Assembly: GCA_008360955.1 (NCBI GenBank)
Contig: LUCM01007486.1
Span: 99,165-163,164 of the forward strand
Source: Fasciolopsis buskii
Taxonomy: Eukaryota > Platyhelminthes > Trematoda > Plagiorchiida > Fasciolidae
Reading direction: 5' to 3'
DNA length: 64,000 nt
A program made the translations under genes and the position numbers. Below the pieces are notes generated by a model. That model had not been told where the DNA came from. It made no database searches and was given only the letters and a program-made list of their open reading frames with translations. Of the stretch, positions 12,217 to 22,500 are shown piece after piece; the first letter of the stretch is position 1, and each line of letters opens with the position of its first letter.

Positions 12217-12283
12217 ATGGTTTCTTTATGGTGAGTTGAGCGATGATATCACATGGTGAATTATTTCATCAAATATATTTATG

Positions 12284-15200
12284 TCGTTGGCAAATAATTT
12301 CCCTAAGGGCTGTCCTTCCTTTTTCACATTTCCACCATACGTTAGATACCTGTTCAGTTAATAAAATCCGATGACTTTACTTTGTACCTGTGCCTGTTTG
12401 GTACTGGGCATTACATAGATCTTTACACCACTTATCTCTCGGTGAGGCGTTTTCTGTTCGTTCTGGTGTAAATATGCTTAATTCTCAGTGTGCTTATCCA
12501 TTTACATGGGACTATTAGCCAAATCGGATCAAATACTTCGAAATCATTATTAATAGAAAGCTGAGATGGTCACCTCTTTCCTGTATCTCAGTAAAACACC
12601 CTAAAGACCCATCATTTCCCCATGAAAAGACAACAGCGTTTCCAGGTTAAATAGAAAAACTATCTTCCTATTTTCGTGCTGATGTTCTTTTTTCCTTTTT
12701 GTTCGGTTGTCGTTTTCGAATGAATAAAGAATAATTCCAGTGCTCCTAATTACACTCCGGCAATTATTATTGATGTATCTATTTGCTGAAAGAACTGTGC
12801 ACCGGAGTGTCTGATGCACATCCATCCGGATTTCAGGAACTCTTGCAAATTGCTTTTGAATCCGCACCGTTCCCCAAACAACGATCTTTCCAAATGTCGT
12901 TCTGAAGCCAGGCAACGTTGTTGCTTCCGCTCCTTGCTCTGTCGCATAAATGGCTACAGGACTTCGTTTGTCGTTCAGTTACCCTAATTCTCATCAGTCA
13001 GATAAAGACAATGAATAACAATTCCAAAATCTCTCGGAAATAAACGTTTTTTTTTGGCTACGGTGTTTTTCTTTGTGCATTTTGTGAAGTGACGAATGCG
13101 TTTAATTTTTGACCGGAATGCGGATACCTGTTCACTCAAAAGTCCATATAAGTGCAAATATATTTGCAGATGCAAAGTATATTGCATGCAATTCCAACGA
13201 GTCTTTCCACACCTACAATCTGATTGTCATTGATTAACTGAGAAACTGTGCTCTGTGGTACTGTCCGAGTAACACTTCAAACATTTTTGATCAAATGAAT
13301 AGTAATGCCCATTTCTCCAATTTTTTTTATTTTCCTAGGACACGACAATCTGTACTGCATCCCAAAATAAACATTTTAAAGCTGATTTGATTAGAGAGAA
13401 CTGAATATTAGAAACCGATCAGTATCACATTAGCTAGCGCTTAGCTGATATTATATGACCAAAAGATAATCGTGGGTTTTCTTGCAACCAATATCATTTT
13501 TGATCTTACCGCTAATAAGGTCGACGTAGACTATTTAGCTATCAGTGGTAAATCAGAGTTTAGCTTGCACGACTTTCACTTAGTCTGACAAAATGACATT
13601 TTACGATAATCAATTCTCTTCCGGAGTTTGGCCTACCACCACCTCGGTTTTTACTTTCCCTAGGGCTAACTCTACCAGAACCTGATGTGGATTATTCCAG
13701 CTCGGTATTACTCCCAAGGTGGGAGAGTTTTATAATGAACCGTTTCCATTTTGAAAAGATGCGATGCATATTTGATTTTGTCATGGTATGCTGGATACTT
13801 ATGAAGACAGTCTAGGTGAAGGCATTTGTCTCCTTTCTGGACGAACGTCTTACTCCGTTAAAGGTGTTTGCAAGGAAAGCACACTGAGTTTGAGTGTTTT
13901 CTCTCACGTAGGAGTAGATCAGAAGCTGCTCACGAACTTGAAAGACTCATACGTTCTCACTGTTGCCCCGTACAAGCACAGTGGGTTATTCAGCTCCGTC
14001 TGTGTGGTATAGAACCGTTGCAAAATCTTATTTCACTCAATGAAAGGTTTCACAAAATCAAAGCACTGTTCGCTAAATAAGGGTATTTATTTCTAATGAA
14101 AATGTTTCCACTTCAGTAACTCGAATCCATCTTTCGCTTAGAATGATTTTGTTTCTAAATAATCGGAAATGAAACATGTTAGAAAGACAGTGAGAATTCC
14201 TTTTCCACAATCAGGCAATTTACGAAATCAGCAGAGACCAAAGGACCACTGTTTTTTAGAAATGCTGAACCAGTGACTAACACATGCGCAAACCGAAGTC
14301 CTTTTATTTTTTGTAATTCTACGGATTCACGGCAGGTGTGTTGAAAGGATGTTAGTATAACCAAAAACAGATTTTATTTGTATGCAACTGGAGTGGGCAG
14401 GAAATAACAAAAACGGCATTGTTTTGGATCTAGCTGTAATAAAATTGTCCATTTTTAATCGACGAAAAATTTGAGCCCCTCAATTGTCCTGTAAGTTAAT
14501 AAACAACGAATGAGTTAATAGTGTGTTTCTTGTCAACCGCGGGCCAATGAAAATACTCAATGGAAACAACATTGTATATCATACAAAAATATCTTACAAG
14601 CAGTTCTATTGTGACCTTGATGTGTCTTAACAGAGGTTTGTTTAATATCAGTGTTTTTCACAAATCCTGCCCGTATGAAATAAGTGGGCAGATTTACAGT
14701 AATTTCACAGTGCAAACAAGTTCCACTTTAGAGTGGATGCAAGGTTGCTGGGTAATTCAACATCGTTTTACGTGTCTGGTTACCAGCGCGTTCAACCGGT
14801 TTGAAACAAATATTCCTTTAATCGCGTGTGTACATGTACACGTACCAGGATTTTTATTGTCACTAATCCGGATTTCCTTACCAGTCGCGAATGAATTACA
14901 AATAATCACTTGTGATTGGATGCGGTAGGATATAACTCTGTATGACTCAAGTCTTTCGGAATAATCACACAGAGCACATTGAGGAGCAACACAGTATGAC
15001 GAACAAGCTCATTTTCAGTTATTCGTTATCATGCCACAAAATAACATTACACATGGTTTACTGCAAATGAAAGGTGGACGATATGTTAAAGTTCTATTAG
15101 TCAAAACAAGTCCACTGTTGTTCGTGTGTGTGCTGGTGTATGTGAAACGAGTAGTGGTCGAACTTATAGGTTGGGGGATATGATTCACACCCATGACCCG

Positions 15201-18200
15201 GATCTGTAGGGGATTCGATAGTTTTCGGGTGCCGAGTGAACCAAGGAAGTTTCAGTGTTTGCACGAACTGCTTTTGGGCACACAACGGGGGATCGTAGAG
15301 ATGACTGCAACTGACAGCTGATCTCGAATGAGCCGACCATTATTACCAAATAATTTACAGTTGAGGTCAAAAATACACGCTGCTGCTCAATAAGATGATT
15401 GATATTTGACCAGTTAGATTTTCAACAAATGTGTAGAAGATAAAAATATATAGCCACGAGGAAGCATCTTTGTAAGTCTGGATAGAGTGGGACCCAAAAC
15501 CATACGGTCGTGGAGTATTCATTCCCGAACAGGCACACTAGGGAACTATCAGTTTTGACTATTGTTTACCTGGTCCAAACCCGAACAAAACCATGGATGG
15601 GCACGCAAGTGAATTCGATGCACGAATCTTACGCTTGCCGATGTCGAAGACTTTCGTACCTGGGTTAATTCACCACATGTCAAGCCTAAAAATATAAACT
15701 TACTCATCAATCGTGGCAAATTTTAACTAGTGGGCTCAATCTGAATCTAAGATAAATCCTACCTTGGTGGTCAAAATACAAATTGTTTGCACTCGTGAAG
15801 TCCGTATGCTAGCGGAAATTCGTCAGAAAGCCAGAAATTTCTTTAGGAAATTTTTGATCACTATTTGATGTAGCCTTGCAGCTCAGATGGTAGAAAGAAC
15901 GGAGAGTACAGGTGGATATGAATTCAGTTCACTAATTCGGATAACGCCAAAGTTGAAAATCTCCCCAATTTTTATACCCGAAAAACACAGGCATAGTCTC
16001 GATTTATTTCAACACTGTCTTCCTGTCCAGGCAACACCATTCATTAGGGTGGCATATGTGATTGCCGGCAGGAAACCCCGTTTGTTTTGTGATCTATTAT
16101 TGTCTCAAGCTTTCAGTGTAACAAATGTCAAGTAAGCCAGCATACACTAAATAGAGCATCCAGTTTTGTTATGGAAATTCAACAAAGCGCATCTGGTAAA
16201 CTGTCAAGGGAAGGTATGTCTCAACTGTTTGTTGATTCTTTTAGTTATAACTCTTATGTGATGAAGTACCTGTAGTCGCTTAAATTACCCTATTCATTAC
16301 CATCATGGGTGTGATGTAAAATTCATCCTGTGAATTAACCGTCGAAAATAATTGGGAATTTAATTTGCGACAGGGGCCCAATTTTCACTATTCTAGGAAA
16401 ACAAAAAAGGGTTGAACAATCAGTTGCTTGTGACAATCGCTTGCACATGCGCTTATGGGTGTTTTGGTGAATAACCTATTCGTGAACAATGTTGCCAAGT
16501 CCGTGTTGCCTAATCGGCACAATTTTCATGACAAAGCATCCGATGCACAAGAGCATAGAAATTCTTGTTAAGATAGTTTCAGATGTAAAACTTCTATGAA
16601 CCTTAGGAATAAAACGGAACTATTCAGTTGGTTATGTAATAACGCACCAGAACTCAGCTTTGTTTCGGTAATACCATCATGCAGCTATTGCTATTCAATT
16701 CACGTGTTGCGGGTCTACAGTTAGAGGCGAATTTCTATAATACCAAAATAGAGTTAGGTGGTTCATATAATCGGTGTACGTATTTAGGCAAAATTAGTTC
16801 ACTGAGTACTCACTGTTGGCATCTGTGAAGTGCCCATTTAACAAAGTGCTCATTGGAAGAATTGACTACGTTTGCCACACATGAAAGACCGAAATCGAGA
16901 TCACATGCGTTGGTTTGGCACTCTTGATTGACGACCAAATTATCCGAAAAGAGTTGATGCCGTACTTCTGCAAACCAAGCAGTGAATAGACCAGAGTGAG
17001 TTTGGGAAATTTCTCTGCACTTTGTAAATCATTTCAAGAGCATCGTCATTCACTTGGTGTCTTGTGTCTGCTGGACACGATAAAATCGTAATAGAAACTG
17101 ATTTTCTATTTTCTGGCTTAAGCCAAACCAGCTGATTCTTGTAATTTCTTTGCTGCAGACAATGACAAATACTCACCCTGTCTGATACATGTCTAGTTTA
17201 TTCACCAAATTATACCATCTACCAATGTCTGCTAAATGACAGATGTCATAACATTTTCTCCTGTATGAAAAATGATATAGGTTGAATTTACATTTGAACA
17301 TGAAGAGAATAATTTACGAATTTGTCAAGATGCTCTGTTATGTGGTGCCCGGCAAAATGATTGTTATTTGGCCAGTTGACAGAAATGATGGACAACCGTT
17401 TCGATCAGTCGTTGGAAAAGTTCATTTTGAGGCATGTTAAACATACCGTTTGATGAAGATCTAAAAGAACTAAATATCTTTTTAAATGTTTGGCTAGACA
17501 GACAAAAATAAAAAATCTTACTGTGTTCCCTTTTGTTATAGTAGCCTGTTTATCTCGAGTTTCCTGGCGTTGCAAACTGCAATTCAAACGGGATTTTCGA
17601 ACCGTCCTTGAAAATAGGCTGAAACTCATTTTACTGTAAATTCGAAAATGACATTGTCAGAATAGATTTGTTGACATCAAATTGACTATAACAGGCTCAG
17701 ATCCAGATATGTATGAGGCCGTAATCCTTTTGGCAATGAGACAGGGGCTTTTATTTCTTCAATCAAACGCAACGACCGCTCTTTGCCATTTGTAACAACA
17801 AATAACAGTCCAGGATTATGCCACTCCGACAGCCGTTGAGTGACACAAGAGATATGTAGTGTGGATAACTGCACTCATTATTGTTCCAGTGTGAGCATTA
17901 CTCATTATTTTTGTTTACTTATAGGCGTGACTCATAATGCTAGTTACGTGTGACAGAAAAACCGCTTCACAACGGACAGGAGAAAATAGGACAATGTTTG
18001 CCTCAGTGCCTTCCATCTTGTGGTTACCTAGCCGAAAGTAGGGACCGTGGGTTGTTATTTCAAATGCAATGGACATGCGTTCAGGTCAAATCGAATCTTC
18101 CGCACTCTATTTTCACTCTCGGACTCGTTTTATGATTTTGAGCTCCTTGTTGAAACGTTGTACAATTGTTTTACAATAGGCATTCGAGTTAAAAATTTAT

Positions 18201-20100
18201 ATGACTGACTTGCCCGTGTATCTAACGTTAAAACTGCGATTTGTTGTCAAGTATATGTTTTTCTGGATATGCGTGCCTATATGAATGCCCACGAATTGGC
18301 GGATTTTGGAGAACCGCAACACAATCTTCAACATATTTTACATGAAGGTTAATGAGAAGCTTTTCTTGAAGCATCTGAATTTTGATTTCCCAGTAGATAA
18401 TAGCCAGTTACCACCCACACTAATTGCTGTGAATTGCTTCTTCCGCACATGGTGCGTATGTTTTTTGTCAAAGCTAGAAAGTCACTATGTCATTCATCAC
18501 CTCGGCAACAGCAGGTCAGTAAGACCCACCACGTACTCAAGCGCATTACTCGACCTGAAAGATCCACTTACTTTAGAAATCCTTTTTACCAAAGCAAAGT
18601 TTTTTGCGAGATAAAAAAAGCACAAAAAATATGACGAATTTAGTCGCCGGTCCTCCTGAGTATATCCGTTTGTAGACTGCAATGAGATCATATAAACACG
18701 AATGATCTTGGTTGTCTACGTGGGCTTGTCCGAACATGTAAAGTTGAATGCTAACGTAAAATGTAAACTAAATCAAATCCGCTCGTCTAACAGAAACAGT
18801 TATTTTGTCGAATGCTCAATCCATGATTACGCTTGTATTCATGGGTTGAAGACAGGTAATTGTTAATTGGAATATTTTGCTTTATTTGCGATTCAATAAT
18901 CATGATTGATCACGGACAGCGAACGTTTTGCTTAAGAAGGGTCTCGATTAATATCAGCAGTGACCCTGCGCTACGTTAGTTGCTTACTTTGTTATCGCGA
19001 CACCAAAACAGTGGGGTAGTAACAACAAAATCTCTAGGTGTTAATTTGTACACAATAATGAAATAATTGAAAACACTGTCCAATCTAAAGTTTGCTTTTA
19101 ATCTTTTCCAGCGTTCCAAATTAAACAAGTCTTTATTTCCTTCCTATAAACCGAACATACTGTGTTAAGACCATGTCTTTCGTGGGGTGAAATCAATCAC
19201 ACCAAAAGCAGCCATGGAGTTATTTAATTTCATGTGACACTTTTACGACCGAAGTTCGTTTCTGTAATCCGATATTTCATGCATCATTTTCTAGATGCAG
19301 ATGAACATTAATTAAACGTTCCAAGTGTAAGCAGATATGGATTATGGAGTAATCGCGCAATGAACCAGTGAATACAGGTATCCTAACCCATAGTATAAAA
19401 TGCACCGTCTTATTCTTGGGACCGGTAAATACTGATACAAATTGTGAATTTCTAAAAGTAAATTCTTCGAGAAGGCTCCCCAACGTTCTTGTCCTAGTAC
19501 AGGTTATTCACTCTTACAAGAATAAAAACTAGAAAAAATCAAAAATGGATCAAATGAGAATTCATCGTGGATAGAAAAATGTTTTTCTTATGGTGAGGGA
19601 GATACTGCTTTGGTTCGGTGAAAGCAAGCAACATAGCGAGACATAAGTCTATTCAATGGAAGCTCAGTGTTTCATTATGCCAGAATTTATGAGACATGTA
19701 ATCATTAGTAGAGTGCTTTGCTGTTAAATGAGATGGAAGAAAACTCGGGATAAAGAAGGACATACATTGAATCTGTATACGGTTCAGGCTGTGAACTAAG
19801 CGAACACATGACATTCAAGAGAGTTTCTGGAAGCCTAGCAGTCGTCGACAAATTCCATCACCAAATATATTGAACTGGACCGAATATAGTCAACTAAAGA
19901 GCAAGATTTATTTGGACTGCATGGTGTAAAATTTTGGAACTTGAAAGAAGCGGAGCCAAGATGGCAATATTTAACATCTTTTCCAGCTAACGAGAGTGTC
20001 ACAACTATATCACTGGAATTAGTATTATTGGCTGGATTTGTAATGCTGCTAAAATCAGCAACGTTATTTAAATTGGTAACGTTCCTAAATTTAACAACAT
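12284..20100. other. Long stretch without recognised gene
   Basis: This AT-rich DNA holds only short open frames. The longest is 14560-14928 on the plus strand (122 codons); its reading is hydrophobic with no motif, and I treat it as chance. An exon-like segment at 17177-17260 (minus) is listed separately. Minus-strand frames near 17560-17640 and 17686-17874 are also open but lack convincing splice signals. No transposon domain was recognised. Confidence 0.5.
17177..17260 (-). CDS. Candidate internal exon (27 full codons), product unknown
   Basis: On the minus strand a pyrimidine-rich acceptor (TCATTTTTCATACAG) is followed by 84 nt and then GTGAGT, a consensus donor. The single frame open across the segment reads KCYDICHLADIGRWYNL and then VNKLDMYQTG. 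One base completes the upstream codon and two bases begin the downstream one, so the exon length is a multiple of three. Reading through the donor gives a stop at once, as expected if splicing is needed. I do not recognise the protein. Other open minus frames lie on both sides (16940-17176 and 17686-17874), but I could not join them with confidence. This is the better of the two minus-strand exon candidates. Confidence 0.3.
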
Positions 20101-20573
20101 TACTAGTTCAAGGTTGAAGCCATAGGGACCTGCAAGACGGATTTACCCTGAGACCAAGAGATCGTTACCTTAAATATAAGCGGACAGGCGGGTCATTTCC
20201 CACGCATTAATGATGTCACCTCTGCTGGCGATGAAACATTTCCCATCTAAACGTCAAGTCCAGCTCTCACGATACGTTGAAAATTCCCGACCTGAGCTAC
20301 AAAAGGCACCAACATTCAAAATCACTAAAAATGCCTGCAGAGGTTCAATGGTCATAAGTGGTGAGCGGGCACTACCCAAGAAGAATTATTCTTTCCTCAC
20401 GTATACCTATGATTAAACATCTTACATTAAAGCGTAAATCATAGGCCACCTATCAACCACCCAGGGGCATGGTCGATTGTAGGACAGAATGGTAGACATA
20501 TGATATGCATTATAATCGCGGATGCCCACAATAACACAAATAAGCAAACTGAAGTGGTAGAAAGGAAAAAAAC
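20101..20573 (+). other. Probable 5' flank of the Penelope-like element
   Basis: This piece lies directly upstream of the Penelope-like coding remnant. It carries the string CTGGCGATGAAAC at 20223-20236, which resembles the two conserved boxes of a hammerhead core brought together without a stem II. Terminal repeats of some Penelope-like elements carry hammerheads, but the missing stem II and the A-to-G change make a working ribozyme unlikely. No second copy of this flank is present to define a terminal repeat. Confidence 0.3.
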
Positions 20574-21990
20574 TTGTTAGAAATGGTGGACAGCGAAACT
20601 GCCATTCAAGTCAACGTTGCCACAAGAGACAGGTTAGTAACTTCCAGATTAGGAAAAATTGTCGAATACAAACTCCAAAACCTGAGGAGGTATGGATCGA
20701 AAATTTGTCTTCTCAAAAGCTCTCGAGGGGGGGGGGGAGATGAACGTTATGCGCAAAGAACTAAATTGCAATCTGGATAGTGAAACACGGAGGAAAGTCC
20801 GAGCTGAACTTGAACGTGCGTTTAAGCCATATGAGATTTCTGAGGTGATCAGATCTGAGTTGCGACAATTCACAGTTCCGGCAATCCGCCGTATTGTTCG
20901 ATCCGACGATCAGTCTAGTGTGGAAGGTGTTGCATTAGACAAACCGAAAAAAGATGATAATTGCATCACCATTCCGGCCGATAAAGGAAGGACAACGGTT
21001 GCCGGATTTGTGTTAAGGGAAATCCCACTTTGTGAATTTTTGGAAATCCCCACAATAGTGACAAAAAAGGGAGAGTTAAATAAATATCCAATTCCTTCAA
21101 CGAGACAAAGGATCCTGCACTGCGATCATGAGAAAACAAGACTATCTTGAAAAAATGGAAAACATCTTGGGAGACAGGAGACGATTTCTCTCTGACACTT
21201 TACTAGATAGAGAAACAGATATCAAGGAAGCTCCAAATGCTATTGATGCATCACTATTTGTCTGTGGACCTCAAAAGAAACTGAAACCAATAGGAACACA
21301 AACGCCAAGATTAAAGGAATCTCCGAAAATCCACAGAGTAAGTGTTCCATTATCCCCAGTTTTTGCATGCAAACTGCGCCTGCCACAAGTTACCATGTTG
21401 ATCAGTGGATATTTTCTCGCCCTTCAGAAAACATGACAGCACACTATCTAAAATACTCATGTGAACTATCAAACACTATGGGATAATTGTTAGCAAGTTC
21501 CCAGAAAATGTTTCCTGTTGATGTTCACTCACTTTTCATCAATGTCCACTTAAACCAAACAGGAGAATGTGTATGTGACCCATTTTCTACAGTGAAAATT
21601 AACTTAACTATTCCTGTTCCACATATCACGAATTTCATTCTTTTCTGTGCCAAAATCGTGCGGTTTGATTGTGAAGAATAATCATACAAACAGATTGATG
21701 GCATTACGATGGGTAGCCCCTTGGGTCAGCACTAGCAAATATTCTCCCTGGGATGACCGAAAACAAGTGCATACTCACATTGTTCAATTCGCAATTTGCC
21801 GGCGTTTTGTCGATGACAGTTTACTTTTTACTGATGAGAATTGAACAAAATATAGCAAACCATTTCGACCACAAACGAAAGAGAAAATGACAACAGTCTA
21901 GCCTTCCCCGATATCTTGATGACTAGATGTCTAGAAGAAACAATAGAAAAGACAATTCACCTTTAGGCAAATTGGCACCAAGAGCTCAAA
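20574..21990 (+). pseudogene. Penelope-like reverse transcriptase remnant
   Basis: Frame 20692-21150 carries LNCNLDSETRRKVRAELERA and then PADKG at 20974-20988. Frame 21128-21436 carries DYLEKMENILGDRRRF and PKIHRVSVPLSPVFA, matching the P-K-hydrophobic-H box of these elements. Frame 21487-21681 has FPVDVHSLFINV, the decayed motif A. After a frame change come DGITMGSPLG (motif B) and FVDD at 21806-21817 (motif C; both aspartates intact). Then FPDILMTRCLEETIEKTIHL at about 21905-21966 matches the block that follows motif C. At least four frame changes and several stops separate these parts. An ancestral DGIAMGSPLGPALAN-type motif is expected; here the second half is shifted. Confidence 0.85.
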
Positions 21991-22269
21991 AGCCGGGTTT
22001 CGTGAAAACTCCTTTTCTTTGGAACCCGAAATATCAGCCGTGTAGATGAACTACCGAAAGAATAGGAGTTCCTAACAGACTCTCAGGGTAAACGGATGCC
22101 TGGATAAGCTAATCAAGATTCCTAAAATGGAACGACCTAAATGAACTTCAGTGAATTCAGTGAAGATAAAGCAAACCATAAGTACCCTACCATTCAGGGG
22201 CGATCATCTATTCAACCGAATCAGTAAAACCTCAACTATGCGCTAAAGCTAACCTAGGTTTCTGGTGAA

Positions 22270-22500
22270 TTGAACGTTCTACACACTACCAGGGCACTGA
22301 ATCTGAAAAGACAATCAACAAAGGTGCTCGAGCTAAACGCCGCTCACAAATTACCAGTTCACATGCAGCTGTGGTGACGAACAGGCAGAACGGATCGATG
22401 CCTCGGTCAACGAATGACTGTGTGTACTCATGCGTTTAATTAAACAGACGACCCGTCCAAGCTCAGTTCCTCTTGTAATGCAAGCGAAATGATACCAAAC
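22270..22500 (+). pseudogene. GIY-YIG endonuclease remnant of the Penelope-like element
   Basis: VLHTTRALNLKRQS at 22276-22317 is the conserved lead-in, YQFTCSCGD at 22350-22378 is the cysteine box just before the nuclease core, and after a frame change GRTDRCLGQRM at about 22383-22417 is the YIGRT..CL..R region. The YIG tyrosine and isoleucine themselves are lost at the frame break. This domain nicks the target DNA in live Penelope elements. Its presence, although broken, fixes the element as canonical Penelope-like and not as an endonuclease-lacking telomeric type. Confidence 0.8.

Larger units (their letters stand above)
12008..12269. repeat. Imperfect foldback of about 90-bp arms, copy A
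   Basis: The left arm (12008-12097) is nearly the reverse complement of the right arm (12176-12269). Both contain the GTGATATCATCGCTCAACTC block, a TTTCAT block and the GTACAG block, in inverted order. A transcript of the whole element would form a long hairpin with a 78-nt loop. The arms differ at scattered positions and by a few inserted bases, so they have diverged since the inverted duplication. Confidence 0.85.
11899..12283 (+). repeat. Hammerhead-bearing SINE-like foldback element, copy A
   Basis: This segment and 51700-52086 are two copies of one element; by eye most positions agree, with a few small insertions and deletions. The layout is a unique left segment of about 108 bp, a left inverted-repeat arm (12008-12097), a 78-nt loop with a tRNA-like A/B box region (12093-12105 and 12131-12143), and a right arm (12176-12269). 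The hammerhead ribozyme spans the loop-right arm junction. This organisation (pol III-type boxes followed by a type I hammerhead) is that of the SMalpha repeats known from schistosomes. Copy A has four extra bases (AGTG) in the 3' strand of ribozyme stem I. No clear target-site duplication was seen. Confidence 0.85.
20574..22500 (+). mobile_element. Penelope-like retroelement, decayed
   Basis: Plus-strand frames give, in order, the N-terminal region, the ITIPADKGRTTV box that marks Penelope-like elements, a KMENILGDRRRF block, an RT core with DGITMGSPLG and RRFVDDSLLFTDE, and finally a GIY-YIG endonuclease remnant. This order (RT followed by a C-terminal GIY-YIG nuclease) is diagnostic of the canonical Penelope group. 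The coding region changes frame several times and has many stops, so it is non-functional. An 11-G run near 20728 coincides with a frame change. Live elements are copied by target-primed reverse transcription using the GIY-YIG nick. Terminal repeats were not identified. Confidence 0.88.

Noticed and set aside
14560..14928. 122-codon plus-strand open frame as a gene
   Set aside because: Composition follows the AT-rich background, and there is no motif, splice context or neighbour. A frame of this length is expected by chance in 64 kb.
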